This document shows, in pieces, positions 19,564-30,455 of a stretch of DNA of 64,000 nucleotides. The notes under the pieces are model-generated. The model saw nothing but the letters and a program-made list of their open reading frames with translations. It made no database searches and was not told where the DNA came from. The position numbers were made by a program, and so were the translations under genes. The stretch's first letter is position 1; each line of letters begins with the position of its first letter. This stretch comes from Erwinia sp. E_sp_B01_1 (lineage in GTDB: Bacteria > Pseudomonadota > Gammaproteobacteria > Enterobacterales > Enterobacteriaceae), in assembly GCF_036865545.1 (NCBI RefSeq), contig NZ_CP142208.1:1550001-1614000 (forward strand). The letters are read 5' to 3'.

Positions 19564-19617
19564 ATGCCTGAAATCTGCTCATAATGGCGCGTCAAATCCT
19601 CTCAACTCACCATCCTG

Positions 19618-21165
19618 TTACAGCACTTCCACCCGGTTTTTTCCCAGAGTTTTTGCCTGATACAGCGCTTTATCTGCCTGACTGATCAAGGTGTGGCGAT
19701 CGAAGGCCGTAAGACCGGCTGGCATGATATGCAGACCGACGCTGATGGTGACCACTTTGCTGGGGTGATCGCTGTTCTGATGAGGAATGCCCATCTCTGC
19801 CACGGCCTCTACCGCGCCCCTGGCAAAGCGCAGAGCTTCTTCCTGCGTGGTATCGCGCAGGATCACCGCAAACTCTTCTCCCCCATAGCGGGCAATCAAA
19901 TCATCGGGAGGGTGGGAAACCGTCAGCAGCGCATCTCCGACTCTCTTCAGGCAGTCATCACCCGCAAGATGGCCATAGGTATCGTTAAACCGCTTGAAAG
20001 AATCCACATCGATCATCAGTAACGCCATCGGCTTTCTTAATTTCAGCGATCGTTCCAGGCTGTGGTCCAGATAGAGATCGAACTGCCTGCGATTGGCCAG
20101 CCCGGTCAGGCTGTCCACCAGGGCCAGAGTTTGCAGCGTGCGGTTCATACTGGTGAGCTGATCGCGTACCTGGGTCAGTTCCGCCTGATCGCGGATGTGC
20201 TGACTTAAATTTCGCAGCAGAAAATAGCCCAGCGTGATGATCACCAGCAATAACAACGCGCCCAGTATCATATAAACCAGCAGATCAGTTAACCAGGCCT
20301 TTACCAGCAGGGCCTTTTCGTAACCAACCACCACCACCAACGGATAACGTTTCATACTCGCATAGCCGAATATCCGTTCAACACCGTCGAGGGCGGCCTT
20401 ATAAGTTGCTGTACCTTCAGGTGAGGCTTTCAACAAATCGGTGAACAGGGGGCTTTTTGCGGCGATATTGCGGTTGATCATTTCATTGCCGTAGGGACGG
20501 GCATACAGCACGTTGCCGCTGCTGAGGATCAGTGCCAGCATTCCGCGATCGCCCAGGTTGTAGTAACTGAAAATCTGGCGGAAATAGTTGACCCTGAGGG
20601 TGGCGAGCAGCACGCCGCGGAAGGAGCCATCGCGATTATTTAACCGCATTGAGACCGGAATGATCCATTCACCCGTAGTCCGGCTGCGGATCACATTACT
20701 GATGAGCGCCCCGGGATCGGTATGCGTCTTGTGCCAGATGAAATAGGCGCGGTCGTTATTCGGCTGGTGTTGCTTCAGTAAACCTTCTGAAGTGACCACC
20801 CAGTTGCCCTGGTCATCATAAACAAACAGGCCGTGCAGCTGAGGAAGCGAAGTTTTGCGTTCGCTGAGCAGGATACGCAGATAGGTCAGCCTTTCATGAT
20901 CCAGACCGACCAGTGAGATACGGTCCCGCAGATCCTGGAGCGTCAGGTCAATGGGCAGAATTGAGTCTTCAGACTGGCGTGAAACGGATTGCGAAAGATT
21001 GCGGGCATCTTTTTGCACTTCATGATTCAGGCGTTCCCAGCTGTTGATCATCACCCAGCATGAGACAAGCAGCACCGCGCTGACGATCACCAGCAAAAAG
21101 GTAATCAGCATCCGGCGCAGGTTGTGAATGCTGAGATCGGTTTGTCTCTCCGGCTCCCTGGCCAT
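19618..21165 (-). CDS. Membrane diguanylate cyclase (dCache-GGDEF)
   Basis: A 515-aa membrane sensor. A first helix (about residues 17-40) is followed by a roughly 240-residue periplasmic domain with Cache-type features, a second helix (LLVYMILGALLLLVIITLGY) and a C-terminal GGDEF domain. The active site reads RYGGEEF, so it should make c-di-GMP from GTP. The inhibitory I-site RxxD is PPDD here, with the arginine missing. The ligand of the sensor domain is unknown. It is monocistronic, between ybiT and moeB; E. coli has no cyclase at that spot. Confidence 0.9.
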   Translation of the reverse strand: MAREPERQTDLSIHNLRRMLITFLLVIVSAVLLVSCWVMINSWERLNHEVQKDARNLSQSVSRQSEDSILPIDLTLQDLRDRISLVGLDHERLTYLRILLSERKTSLPQLHGLFVYDDQGNWVVTSEGLLKQHQPNNDRAYFIWHKTHTDPGALISNVIRSRTTGEWIIPVSMRLNNRDGSFRGVLLATLRVNYFRQIFSYYNLGDRGMLALILSSGNVLYARPYGNEMINRNIAAKSPLFTDLLKASPEGTATYKAALDGVERIFGYASMKRYPLVVVVGYEKALLVKAWLTDLLVYMILGALLLLVIITLGYFLLRNLSQHIRDQAELTQVRDQLTSMNRTLQTLALVDSLTGLANRRQFDLYLDHSLERSLKLRKPMALLMIDVDSFKRFNDTYGHLAGDDCLKRVGDALLTVSHPPDDLIARYGGEEFAVILRDTTQEEALRFARGAVEAVAEMGIPHQNSDHPSKVVTISVGLHIMPAGLTAFDRHTLISQADKALYQAKTLGKNRVEVL

Positions 21166-21302
21166 CAGTTATTTTCCCTTTTTGCTGGTGTTATCATTGA
21201 CTGATTATAGTGCCAGCAGGAAAAGCGCGTTGTTTTTCCTTTCAAAACCTCTTATGGAGTGAAAAATAGCTTCCGGCAGATGCGATTGGGATGAAGAAAT
21301 TA

Positions 21303-22055
21303 TCAACCGCCGCACACTTCGCAAGCCGGATCTTTCGCCAGTTTGATTTCGCGAAATTGCAGAGTCATCGCATCATACATCAGCAGTTTTCCTGCCACGC
21401 TGTTGCCGTAATCGGCCAGCAGCCGGATAGCTTCCATCGCCTGCAGGGAACCGATCACTCCCACCAGCGGCGCCATCACACCCGCCTCCACACAGCTTAG
21501 CGTGGACTCGCCAAATAAACGGCTTACACAACGGTAGCAGGGCGCATCCTCCTGCCAGCGGAACACGCTGATCTGGCCTTCCATGCGAATGGCCGCGCCG
21601 GAAACCAGCGGCGTTTTGCTGGCATAACATAGCCTGTTCAACTGTTCTCGCGTGGAGACGTTATCGGTACAGTCCAGCACCACATCGTGGCGAGAAATCA
21701 GCGCCAGCAACGCCTCGTCATCAAGCTGCCGGTCAACCGTTTCCAGGGTGATATGCGGATTGATGGCGCTGAGCTGTTGACGTGCTGATTCCACTTTCGC
21801 CACGCCAATCTGGCTGTCGCGATGCAGAATCTGACGTTGCAGATTGGAGAGGGAGACGCTGTCAAAATCCAGCAGCGTGAGATGCCCCACGCCAGCGGAC
21901 GCAAGCCAGGGGCTGGCTGCACAGCCTAAACCGCCCAGACCGACGATCAGCGCTTTTGAGGCTTTGAGCTTCTCCTGCCCGTCGAAGTCAAAACCCCGCA
22001 GCACAATCTGACGATTGTAACGCAGGCTCTCTTCATCACTGAGTTCCGGCAGCAT
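21303..22055 (-). CDS. moeB: Molybdopterin-synthase adenylyltransferase MoeB
   Basis: A 250-aa E1-like enzyme that adenylates the C-terminal Gly-Gly of MoaD for molybdopterin synthesis. The nucleotide-binding motif GLGGLGCAASPWLASAGVG and DLDN-type segment LTLLDFDSVSLSNLQRQ are present. Zinc cysteine pairs are seen in CYRC and at the C-terminus CEVCGG. The start at 22055 lies two bases below the moeA stop, so the two are co-translated. A longer ORF from 22127 is inside moeA and is not the natural start. Confidence 0.95.
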   Translation of the reverse strand: MLPELSDEESLRYNRQIVLRGFDFDGQEKLKASKALIVGLGGLGCAASPWLASAGVGHLTLLDFDSVSLSNLQRQILHRDSQIGVAKVESARQQLSAINPHITLETVDRQLDDEALLALISRHDVVLDCTDNVSTREQLNRLCYASKTPLVSGAAIRMEGQISVFRWQEDAPCYRCVSRLFGESTLSCVEAGVMAPLVGVIGSLQAMEAIRLLADYGNSVAGKLLMYDAMTLQFREIKLAKDPACEVCGG

Positions 22056-22056
22056 C

Positions 22057-23289
22057 TCAGCCCTCCAGCAGACTGTTAAAGGGTTCGACCTCAACCCAGT
22101 CGCCGGCTTCAACGTTGCCCCGTTCACGCTCCAGTACGATAAAGCAGTTGGCCTGGCTGAAAGAGCTGAAGATATGGGAACCCTGTGGCCCGGTCGTCAG
22201 TACTTCCAGTTCGCCCTGCGCATTGCGCTGCAACAGACCACGCTGGAAATCGAGGCGGCCCGGCGACTTTTTCAACGCGCTGGCCGTTTTTACCCGCTGC
22301 CGGGGAGGCAGCGCTGGACCCTGCTGACCGGTGAGTTTTGCCAGTAAAGGCTGAACCAGTTGATAAAAGGTCAGGGCGGCCGAGACCGGGTTGCCTGGCA
22401 GGCCGCAGAACCAGCTGTCGGTCAGGCGGCCAAAAGCGAAAGGTTTGCCGGGTTTGATTGCCAGCTTCCAGAAGCTGATCTCACCCAGCTCTTCCAGCAT
22501 GCTTTTGGTGTAATCCGCTTCACCCACTGACACGCCGCCGCTGCTGATCACCACATCGGCCTGACTGTCTGCCTGGCGGAATGCGTCGCGCAGCGCCTGC
22601 GGATCGTCACGGATAATGCCGAGGTCAATCACTTCACAGCCGAGCTTGTCCAGCATCAGGTGAACAGCAAAGCGGTTGGTGTCATAAATCTGACCCTCGG
22701 CAAGCGGTTGCCCCACGGGCTGAAGTTCATCGCCGGTTGAGAACACGGCGACACGAAGCTTACGCAGCACCTGCACTTCGGGAACGCCCAGCGAGGCTAG
22801 CAGGGGAAGTTCAGCGGCTCCGAGACGGGTTCCCGCCTTGAGAACCGTGGCTCCCTGCACAATATCTTCGCCCGGCAGGCGGATATTCTGGCCCTGGAAA
22901 ACTTCAGCGTTAATGCGGATTGACTCGCCATCCTGCTCCGTCTGTTCCTGCATCACCACCGCTTCGGTTCCCGGAGGAACGGGAGCACCGGTCATAATGC
23001 GTACGCAGCTTCCCGCTGGCCACTCGCCCTTAAAGGGAGCGCCAGCAAAGGCTTTTCCGGCAATGCTCAGCGGCTGCATGGAGAGTTCCGCCAGGCGCAG
23101 CGCATAACCATCCATCGCGGAGTTGGCGAAAGGCGGCACGTTAACCGGCGAGGTTACGGCGCAGGAGGTGATACGTCCGGCGGCGGCTGGCAGGGGCAGG
23201 ATTTCTGTTTCGGTCACGGGCGAAACAGCCGCCAGCATTGTTGCCAGCGCATCGTCAAGCGAGATCAAACCCGCGGTAAAGGCTTCCAT
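22057..23289 (-). CDS. moeA: Molybdopterin molybdenumtransferase MoeA
   Basis: A 410-aa enzyme that inserts molybdate into adenylated molybdopterin. Typical landmarks: [15 protein letters not shown] (about 50-64), [15 protein letters not shown], the MoCF-domain [15 protein letters not shown] and [12 protein letters not shown]. Length matches E. coli MoeA. It is the first gene of moeAB, divergent from iaaA with about 250 bases between them. Confidence 0.96.
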   Translation of the reverse strand: MEAFTAGLISLDDALATMLAAVSPVTETEILPLPAAAGRITSCAVTSPVNVPPFANSAMDGYALRLAELSMQPLSIAGKAFAGAPFKGEWPAGSCVRIMTGAPVPPGTEAVVMQEQTEQDGESIRINAEVFQGQNIRLPGEDIVQGATVLKAGTRLGAAELPLLASLGVPEVQVLRKLRVAVFSTGDELQPVGQPLAEGQIYDTNRFAVHLMLDKLGCEVIDLGIIRDDPQALRDAFRQADSQADVVISSGGVSVGEADYTKSMLEELGEISFWKLAIKPGKPFAFGRLTDSWFCGLPGNPVSAALTFYQLVQPLLAKLTGQQGPALPPRQRVKTASALKKSPGRLDFQRGLLQRNAQGELEVLTTGPQGSHIFSSFSQANCFIVLERERGNVEAGDWVEVEPFNSLLEG

Positions 23290-23542
23290 AATGTCTCCAG
23301 CGTGACCTGAGGGTCAGGCAGTCATCCAGTTAAGAGGGCGTTATTATGGCGCGAATTCCCCGCCGGGTCACGCGAACCCAGGACCGGTTATAAGACAGAA
23401 CCTTTGGGTATTATCAGCCAGCGAACATTCTGCTTTACATCACTTTACAGCCTGCCTATAGTCGAAAACGGCTTAATACTTAAGAATTTCATTCTAACTC
23501 AGTGTTTTTCATGCTGATTTGAGACGCAGGGTAAACCGGATT

Positions 23543-24505
23543 ATGGTCAGAGCAGTCATCGCAATTCACGGTGGTGCTGGCGCAATCGCCCGCGCCAGCA
23601 TGAGCGCAGAGAAAGAGCAGCGTTATATTCAGGCCCTGTCAGAGATTGTCACCAGTGGGCAGGCGATCCTTGCAGGCGGCGGGAGCGCCCTTGATGCCGT
23701 GACCGAGGCGGTGCGCCTTCTGGAAGAGTGCCCGTTGTTTAACGCGGGTAAAGGTGCCGTCTTTACCCATCAGGGCACCCACGAGCTGGATGCCTGCGTA
23801 ATGGACGGACGCACACTGGAAGCGGGCGCGGTGGCGGGCGTAACCAGAGTGCGTAACCCGGTGCTGGCCGCCCGTTCGGTACTGGAAAAAAGCCCTCATG
23901 TGCTTTTTATTGCTGAAGGGGCAGAGCAATTTGCCGCTGAGCAGGGGCTGGAACAGGTTTCACCTGACTTTTTCTCCACGCCTGAGCGCTGGGATCAGTT
24001 ACAGCGCGCGCTACACTCCGATCGCGCCGTGCTGGATCATGATGGTGCAGCGCAGACTTCGGACGATCCCCTGGATCCCGATCGCAAGTTCGGCACTGTC
24101 GGTGCCGTAGCGCTTGATCTCTCTGGCAACCTGGCAGCAGCAACCTCAACCGGCGGCATGACCAACAAACAGGCCGGACGCGTGGGTGATTCGCCGGTTA
24201 TCGGCGCTGGTTGTTATGCGAACAACGCCAACGTCGCCGTCTCCTGTACCGGCACCGGCGAGGTCTTTATGCGTACTCTGGCCGCTTATGATATTGCCGC
24301 GCTGATGGAATACGCCGGACTGTCACTGAAAGAAGCCAGCGACCGCGTGGTGATGGAAAAAATTCGGGTTCTCGGTGGAAGCGGCGGCGTTATTGCCGTC
24401 GATCGTGACGGCAACGTTGCGCTACCCTTCAACAGCGAAGGCATGTACCGGGGCTATGGCTACGTCGGCGATGCGCCGAACGTAGGTATTTACCGCGAAG
24501 AATAA
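23543..24505 (+). CDS. iaaA: Isoaspartyl peptidase / L-asparaginase IaaA
   Basis: A 320-aa N-terminal-nucleophile hydrolase that removes isoaspartyl residues from dipeptides and hydrolyses asparagine. It begins MVRAVIAIHGGAGAIARA. The self-processing site is FGTVGAVALDLSGN with nucleophile T185, and the substrate-binding GGMTNKQAGRVGDSP follows. The start at 23543 fits the family; the ORF extends eight codons further. It precedes gsiABCD by nine bases, as in E. coli, and is probably the first gene of that operon, so degradation and peptide/glutathione import are co-expressed. Confidence 0.95.
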   Translation: MVRAVIAIHGGAGAIARASMSAEKEQRYIQALSEIVTSGQAILAGGGSALDAVTEAVRLLEECPLFNAGKGAVFTHQGTHELDACVMDGRTLEAGAVAGVTRVRNPVLAARSVLEKSPHVLFIAEGAEQFAAEQGLEQVSPDFFSTPERWDQLQRALHSDRAVLDHDGAAQTSDDPLDPDRKFGTVGAVALDLSGNLAAATSTGGMTNKQAGRVGDSPVIGAGCYANNANVAVSCTGTGEVFMRTLAAYDIAALMEYAGLSLKEASDRVVMEKIRVLGGSGGVIAVDRDGNVALPFNSEGMYRGYGYVGDAPNVGIYREE

Positions 24506-24514
24506 GGATGCAGG

Positions 24515-26368
24515 ATGTCGGTGACCACTGACCTGCCTGCCGGGCAGGTACTTTCAGTCAGAAACCTCAGCGTCAGCTTCCGTCAGGAAGAGGGGGTTGT
24601 ACACGCGGTGAAAAACCTGTCGCTGGATGTTCAGCGTGGCGAAACGCTGGCTATCGTTGGTGAATCGGGTTCCGGAAAATCCGTCACCTCGCTGGCGCTG
24701 ATGCGTCTGGTAGAGCAGGGCGGTGGCAGCATCGACAGCGGGGAGATATGGCTGCGCAGGCGTAACGATCGGCTGGTCAATCTGGCCAGCGCCCGTCAGT
24801 CACAACTGCGTGGCATTCGTGGTGCCGATATGGCGATGATTTTCCAGGAGCCGATGACCTCGCTGAACCCGGTCTTTGCGGTGGGGGAACAGATTGCCGA
24901 ATCTATTCGTCTGCATCAGGGCAAAAGCCATCGCGAAGCGCTGAAAGAAGCGGAGCGGATGCTGGATCTGGTGCGCATTCCCGAAGCTAAAAACGTGCTT
25001 TCACGCTTCCCGCATCAGCTCTCTGGCGGTATGCGTCAGCGGGTGATGATTGCGATGGCGCTCTCCTGCCGGCCTGCGCTGCTGATCGCTGATGAACCTA
25101 CCACCGCGCTGGATGTAACCATTCAGGCACAAATTTTACAGCTGATCCGCGTGCTGCAAAAAGAGATGCAGATGGGGGTGATATTTATCACCCACGATAT
25201 GGGCGTGGTGGCCGAAATGGCCGATCGCGTGCAGGTGATGTATCGCGGTGACGTGGTGGAAACCGGCCCGGTCGACGCCATTTTCCAGAACCCGCAACAG
25301 CCCTATACCAAAGCTCTGCTGGCCGCTGTCCCCAAACTAGGCTCAATGACAGGGCAGCCTTTCCCGGCAAAATTCCCGCTGATTACTCAGCAGGAGGGCG
25401 AAATACAGATCCCTCAGGATACGGTAGTGGCCGGGAGTGAACCGGTATTACAGGTCAGGGATCTGGTTACCCGCTTTGATATCCGCAGTGGCATTCTGAA
25501 TCGCGTTACCCGGCGGGTACACGCGGTGGAAAAAGTCAGTTTCGACCTGCGCCGTGGCGAGACGCTGGCGCTGGTGGGTGAATCCGGCTGTGGTAAATCC
25601 ACCACCGGACGCTCTTTACTGCGCCTGGTCGAAAGCCAGGGGGGCAGCATCACCTTCGACGGTAAACGGATTGATAACCTGTCCGGCGCGGCGCTTTCTC
25701 ATCTGCGGCGCGATATCCAGTTTATTTTTCAGGATCCTTATGCCTCGCTGGATCCCAGACTGACCGTCGGTTTCTCAATCATGGAGCCGCTGCTGGTTCA
25801 CGGGCTGGCGAAAGGGCAGGAAGCGGAAAATCGGGTGGCCTGGCTGCTGGAACGTGTTGGCCTGCTGCCGGAACATGCAAGACGCTATCCGCATGAGTTC
25901 TCCGGAGGACAACGCCAGCGAATCTGTATCGCCCGCGCGCTGGCGTTGAATCCAAAAGTAGTGATTGCCGACGAATCCGTTTCGGCACTGGATGTCTCTA
26001 TTCAGGCGCAGATCGTGAATCTGATGCTCGACCTCCAGCGGGAATTTGGCATCGCCTTCCTGTTTATTTCCCATGATATGGCAGTAGTAGAGCGCATCAG
26101 CCATCGCGTGGCGGTGATGTACCTCGGGCAGATTGTGGAAATTGGTCCACGCCAGTCGGTTTTTGAAAATCCTCAGCATCCTTATACCCGCAAGCTGATG
26201 TCTGCCGTGCCGGTGGCCGATCCCAGCCATCGTCGTCGTGAACGAGCCTTGCTGGTGGACGAAATACCCAGCCCGATCCGTGCCCTTGGGGACGAACCGA
26301 TCGTGGCGCCGCTGACCGAAGTCAGTGCCGGACACTATGTTGCCCGTCATGCCATTGGCGGTGTCTGA
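24515..26368 (+). CDS. gsiA: Glutathione ABC transporter ATP-binding protein GsiA
   Basis: A 617-aa fusion of two oligopeptide-type ABC ATPase domains. Walker A motifs are GESGSGKS (about residues 49-56) and GESGCGKST (about 358-366). The signatures are LSGGMRQR and FSGGQRQR, with an oligopeptide-type C-terminal extension after each domain. It drives import of glutathione and related peptides with GsiBCD. E. coli GsiA is 623 aa. Confidence 0.96.
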   Translation: MSVTTDLPAGQVLSVRNLSVSFRQEEGVVHAVKNLSLDVQRGETLAIVGESGSGKSVTSLALMRLVEQGGGSIDSGEIWLRRRNDRLVNLASARQSQLRGIRGADMAMIFQEPMTSLNPVFAVGEQIAESIRLHQGKSHREALKEAERMLDLVRIPEAKNVLSRFPHQLSGGMRQRVMIAMALSCRPALLIADEPTTALDVTIQAQILQLIRVLQKEMQMGVIFITHDMGVVAEMADRVQVMYRGDVVETGPVDAIFQNPQQPYTKALLAAVPKLGSMTGQPFPAKFPLITQQEGEIQIPQDTVVAGSEPVLQVRDLVTRFDIRSGILNRVTRRVHAVEKVSFDLRRGETLALVGESGCGKSTTGRSLLRLVESQGGSITFDGKRIDNLSGAALSHLRRDIQFIFQDPYASLDPRLTVGFSIMEPLLVHGLAKGQEAENRVAWLLERVGLLPEHARRYPHEFSGGQRQRICIARALALNPKVVIADESVSALDVSIQAQIVNLMLDLQREFGIAFLFISHDMAVVERISHRVAVMYLGQIVEIGPRQSVFENPQHPYTRKLMSAVPVADPSHRRRERALLVDEIPSPIRALGDEPIVAPLTEVSAGHYVARHAIGGV

Positions 26369-26409
26369 TTTGCTGCACAACAACAAGGACTTCAGGAGAT
26401 GAACGTAAA

Positions 26410-27948
26410 ATGATGATTCATAGCAAACGTAAGTTACTGTTAACCGCCGGTTTACTCAGCAGCTTTGCCGCCGTTCCCGCCTGGGCGGCGAAAGACGCGG
26501 TGATTGCTGTAGGCTCCAATTTCACCACCCTGGATCCCTACGACGCAAACGATACCCTGTCGCAGGCGGTGGCCAAATCTTTCTATCAGGGCCTGTTTGG
26601 TTTTGACAAAGAGATGAAGCGGGTAAACGTGCTGGCCGAAAGTTTTGACGCCAGCAAAGATGGGCTGACCTATACCATCAAATTGCGCAGCGGCATCAAG
26701 TTCCAGGACGGCACCGACTTCAACGCAGAAGCGGTCAAGGTCAACCTGGATCGCGCCAGCAATCCGGATAATCATCTCAAACGCTACAACCTGTTTAAGT
26801 CTGTGGCGACCACGGAAGTGGTAGATCCCACCACCGTTAAAATCACCCTGAAACAGCCTTTCTCCGCCTTTATCAACACTCTGGCCAGCCCGGCAGCAGC
26901 GATGATTTCACCCACCGCGTTGAAAAAATATGGCAAAGAGATTGGCTTCCATCCGGTGGGAACCGGCCCGTATGAGCTGGAAACCTGGAATCAGACCGAT
27001 TTCGTCAAGGTGAAAAAATTTGCCGGCTACTGGAAGAAGGGCTATCCGAAGCTCGACACCATCACCTGGCGTCCGGTAGTGGATAACAATACCCGTGCAG
27101 CGATGTTGCAAACCGGCGAGGCGAACCTGGCTTTCCCGATCCCTTACGAGCAGGCCAAACTGCTGGAGAAAAATCAGAAGCTGGATCTGGTGACCTCTCC
27201 TTCCATCATGCAGCGTTATATCAGCTTCAACGTGACGCAGAAACCGTTCGACAATCCTAAAGTGCGTGAGGCGATTAACTACGCCATCAACCGTCAGGCG
27301 CTGGTTAAGGTCGCCTTTGCCGGTTACGCAACCCCGGCTACCGGGATTGTGCCGCCAGCCATTCAGTACTCACAGGCTTACCCGGCTCCGGAATATAACC
27401 CGGCCAAAGCACGTGAGTTGCTGAAAGAAGCGGGCTTCCCGAACGGTTTCACCACCACCCTGTGGTCTTCTCACAATCACAGCACCGCGCAAAAAGTGTT
27501 GCAGTTCACCCAGCAGCAGCTGGCGCAGGTGGGCATTAAAGCCACCGTAACGGCTATGGATGCCGGTCAGCGTGCCGCCGAAGTGGAAGACAAAGGCCAG
27601 AAAGAGAGCGGTGTGCGGATGTTCTACACCGGCTGGTCTGCCTCCACCGGCGAAGCAAACTGGGCGCTGACGCCGCTGTTTGCCACCCAGTCCTGGCCCC
27701 CGACTATCTTTAATACCGCCTTCTACAGTAATGCTCAGGTGGATAAAGATCTTACCGATGCGTTGAACACCACCGACGGTGAGAAGAAGGCTGCGCTCTA
27801 TAAAGATGCCCAGGATCGTATCTGGAAAGATCAGCCCTGGGTGCCCCTGGTGGTGGAAAAACTGGTTTCGGCCAACACCAAAAATTTGACGGGCTTCTAT
27901 GTCATGCCTGACACCTCGTTCAGCTTTGACGACGCCGATCTGAAGTAA
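26410..27948 (+). CDS. gsiB: Glutathione-binding periplasmic protein GsiB
   Basis: A 512-aa extracytoplasmic binding protein of the oligopeptide family (SBP family 5). Signal peptide [20 protein letters not shown] with cleavage near AWA-AKD. The family signature is [25 protein letters not shown]. It presents glutathione to GsiCD. A strong GC-rich hairpin follows the stop and probably protects this part of the operon mRNA. Confidence 0.95.
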   Translation: MMIHSKRKLLLTAGLLSSFAAVPAWAAKDAVIAVGSNFTTLDPYDANDTLSQAVAKSFYQGLFGFDKEMKRVNVLAESFDASKDGLTYTIKLRSGIKFQDGTDFNAEAVKVNLDRASNPDNHLKRYNLFKSVATTEVVDPTTVKITLKQPFSAFINTLASPAAAMISPTALKKYGKEIGFHPVGTGPYELETWNQTDFVKVKKFAGYWKKGYPKLDTITWRPVVDNNTRAAMLQTGEANLAFPIPYEQAKLLEKNQKLDLVTSPSIMQRYISFNVTQKPFDNPKVREAINYAINRQALVKVAFAGYATPATGIVPPAIQYSQAYPAPEYNPAKARELLKEAGFPNGFTTTLWSSHNHSTAQKVLQFTQQQLAQVGIKATVTAMDAGQRAAEVEDKGQKESGVRMFYTGWSASTGEANWALTPLFATQSWPPTIFNTAFYSNAQVDKDLTDALNTTDGEKKAALYKDAQDRIWKDQPWVPLVVEKLVSANTKNLTGFYVMPDTSFSFDDADLK

Positions 27949-27963
27949 ACCCCGCTTATGCAT

Positions 27964-27987
27964 CGCGCCTCTCTCACGGGAGGCGCG
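27964..27987 (+). terminator. Intra-operon hairpin between gsiB and gsiC
   Basis: CGCGCCTC and GAGGCGCG, eight-base arms around an eight-base loop, with no T-tract. More likely an mRNA-stabilising hairpin that protects gsiB message than a true terminator. Confidence 0.55.
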
Positions 27988-28011
27988 GCTGTCTGAGGCG
28001 CAGGAAAACGC

Positions 28012-28932
28012 ATGCTCAACTATTTTATCCGACGATTACTGGGACTGATCCCCACGCTGCTGATTGTGGCGGTGCTGGTGTTCCTGTTTGTACATATGTT
28101 GCCGGGCGATCCGGCTCGTCTGATTGCCGGACCGGAAGCTGATGCCACAGTGGTAGCGATGGTACGCCAGCAACTCGGACTCGATCAGCCTCTTATCCAG
28201 CAGTTCTGGCACTTTATCATCAACGCCCTGCAGGGCGATTTTGGTCAGTCGATGGTCTCTAAACGCCCCGTCTCGGGCGAGATTGCCGCGCGCTTTTTCC
28301 CCACCCTGTGGCTGACGCTCAGCAGCATGCTGTGGTCGGTTATCTTCGGCATGACCATCGGCATTATCTCTGCCGTGTGGCGTAATCGCTGGCCTGACCG
28401 CATCGGCATGACCCTGGCGGTCTCCGGCATCTCCTTCCCGGCCTTTGCGCTGGGGATGTTGCTGATGCAGGTCTTTTCCGTAGAGTTAGGCTGGCTGCCC
28501 ACGGTTGGGGCGGACAGCTGGAAGCACTATATTTTACCCTCCATCACCCTGGGTGCGGCAGTAGCGGCAGTGATGGCTCGCTTCACCCGAGCCTCCTTTG
28601 TCGAGGTGATGCAGGAAGATTATATGCGTACCGCGCGAGCCAAAGGCGTGCGTGAAACCCTGGTGGTGGTGAAACACGGTTTACGCAACGCAATGATCCC
28701 GGTGGTGACCATGATGGGCCTGCAGTTCGGCTTCCTGTTGGGAGGCTCAATTGTGGTTGAAGTGGTCTTTAACTGGCCCGGTCTGGGACGGCTGCTGGTG
28801 GACTCGGTAGAGATGCGCGATTACCCGGTGGTGCAGGCAGAAGTGCTGCTGTTCTCGCTGGAATTTATTCTTATCAACCTGGTTGTGGATATGTTGTATG
28901 CCGCCATCAACCCCGCGATACGTTACAAATAA
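28012..28932 (+). CDS. gsiC: Glutathione ABC transporter permease GsiC
   Basis: A 306-aa DppB-type permease with six membrane segments. The N-terminal [20 protein letters not shown], the LPGDPAR loop, and the EAA motif [26 protein letters not shown] are typical. It pairs with GsiD in the inner membrane. Same length as E. coli GsiC. Confidence 0.96.
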   Translation: MLNYFIRRLLGLIPTLLIVAVLVFLFVHMLPGDPARLIAGPEADATVVAMVRQQLGLDQPLIQQFWHFIINALQGDFGQSMVSKRPVSGEIAARFFPTLWLTLSSMLWSVIFGMTIGIISAVWRNRWPDRIGMTLAVSGISFPAFALGMLLMQVFSVELGWLPTVGADSWKHYILPSITLGAAVAAVMARFTRASFVEVMQEDYMRTARAKGVRETLVVVKHGLRNAMIPVVTMMGLQFGFLLGGSIVVEVVFNWPGLGRLLVDSVEMRDYPVVQAEVLLFSLEFILINLVVDMLYAAINPAIRYK

Positions 28933-28941
28933 GGACTCGCG

Positions 28942-29841
28942 ATGAAAAACTGGCGACGTAGCGCGGCACTGTCCGCGATGCCAACGATAAACCGCGTGCG
29001 GACGCCCTGGGGTGAATTCTGGCGTCGATTCCGTCGGCAACCCGTGGCGATGATAGCCGGGGCGTTTGTGCTGCTGTTGATCCTGGTCGCGGTGCTTGCT
29101 CCCTGGCTGGCGCCCTTCGATGCGGAGAACTATTTTGACTACGACAGGCTCACTGAAGGGCCTTCGTCGATGCACTGGTTCGGCGTGGACTCTCTGGGGC
29201 GGGACATTTTCAGCCGCGTGCTGCTGGGCACCCGCCTGTCGCTGATTTCCGGTTTCTTTTCCGTAGCCATCGGCGCGGCAATAGGTTCGGTGCTGGGGCT
29301 GCTGGCAGGCTATTACGAAGGCTGGTGGGATCGGATTATCATGCGCATCAGCGACGTGCTGTTTGCCTTTCCGGGGATCCTGCTGGCGATTGCCGTGGTG
29401 GCGATCATGGGTTCCGGTATGTCTAATGTGATCATTGCCGTAGCCATCTTCAGTATTCCGGCTTTCGCCCGCCTGGTGCGGGGTAACACGCTGGTGCTGA
29501 AGCATATGACCTTTATTGAGTCAGCCCGCAGCATTGGCGCCTCTGATTTCACCATCGTGATGCGCCATATTCTGCCGGGGACTATCTCCTCAATTGTGGT
29601 CTATTTTACTATGCGTATTGGAACATCAATTATCACTGCTGCCAGCCTCTCATTTCTGGGTCTTGGCGCACAGCCGCCGACGCCGGAATGGGGCGCAATG
29701 TTGAATGAAGCTCGCGCGGATATGGTGATGGCGCCGCATGTGGCCATCTTCCCAAGCCTGGCGATTTTCCTGACCGTGTTGGCCTTCAATCTGTTGGGTG
29801 ACGGGTTACGCGATGCGCTGGATCCTAAACTGAAAACCTGA
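28942..29841 (+). CDS. gsiD: Glutathione ABC transporter permease GsiD
   Basis: A 299-aa DppC-type permease. It shows the N-terminal cytoplasmic lead-in, the AP-W-AP-F motif near the first loop ([14 protein letters not shown]), [22 protein letters not shown], and the EAA loop [20 protein letters not shown]. It follows gsiC by nine bases and completes the importer. Confidence 0.96.
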   Translation: MKNWRRSAALSAMPTINRVRTPWGEFWRRFRRQPVAMIAGAFVLLLILVAVLAPWLAPFDAENYFDYDRLTEGPSSMHWFGVDSLGRDIFSRVLLGTRLSLISGFFSVAIGAAIGSVLGLLAGYYEGWWDRIIMRISDVLFAFPGILLAIAVVAIMGSGMSNVIIAVAIFSIPAFARLVRGNTLVLKHMTFIESARSIGASDFTIVMRHILPGTISSIVVYFTMRIGTSIITAASLSFLGLGAQPPTPEWGAMLNEARADMVMAPHVAIFPSLAIFLTVLAFNLLGDGLRDALDPKLKT

Positions 29842-29858
29842 ATGACCAGGAGCAGGCG

Positions 29859-30308
29859 ATGAAAGAGTTCGATTATCAACAGGATTTCAAAAATATTGAT
29901 TTTCGCCAGCATCCTGAACTTTATCAGGTGGGGCGAGGAGAGCAGGGGGTGCTGAGTGTCGAGCCCTATAAAGCGGAAATACTGCCACACTGGCGTTTTA
30001 AGACGCCAGCCATTGCCGAAGAATCGTCGAAAAAAATCATGCAGATGTTCGAAGATTATCGCAAAGCGGATGATTTCGTGGGCATGGATATGGCCCGCAA
30101 GTTTATTCAGATGGGTTACACGCGAGCCAGGCGCTATGCCAACCATAAAGGCGGTAAGAAATACGGCGTTGACCGCGAGCTGTTGCCTTATGAGGTGAAC
30201 GAAGAGAAGGCCGCCGCCGCCGCTATTTTCAAAACCTGCTGGGATAAGCTTCGCGCCGATGAAGATTATCTTCGCCGCAAGAAACAGCATCAGAAGCAGT
30301 ACAGCTGA
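29859..30308 (+). CDS. DUF4385 family protein
   Basis: A 149-aa soluble protein that I recognise as DUF4385. The conserved stretches are DFKNIDFRQHPELYQVGRGEQGVL at the N-terminus and GMDMARKFIQMGYTRARRYANHKGGKKYG near residues 75-105. There is no signal peptide or membrane segment. Many charged and aromatic residues suggest nucleic-acid or protein binding, but no function is known. It starts 17 bases past gsiD and could be the last gene of the gsi transcript. Confidence 0.8.
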   Translation: MKEFDYQQDFKNIDFRQHPELYQVGRGEQGVLSVEPYKAEILPHWRFKTPAIAEESSKKIMQMFEDYRKADDFVGMDMARKFIQMGYTRARRYANHKGGKKYGVDRELLPYEVNEEKAAAAAIFKTCWDKLRADEDYLRRKKQHQKQYS

Positions 30309-30418
30309 CCGGGCAAAAGAACCCGTGTCTGAACAGGACAAAAGCGGATGTATGTTGCCTGGGGGGTTGTATGGAAACCCTGATGGTGGACAGTGAAAGC
30401 AGCAGATTTTGCAGATTC

Positions 30419-30443
30419 TGGCCGCCGGAAGGGCAGGCGGCCA
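30419..30443. terminator. Hairpin between DUF4385 gene and rimO
   Basis: TGGCCGCC and GGCGGCCA, eight-base arms around a nine-base loop, between the convergent DUF4385 gene and rimO. No T-tract on either strand, so its role as terminator is only inferred from position. Confidence 0.45.
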
Positions 30444-30455
30444 GTAAAATAACGC

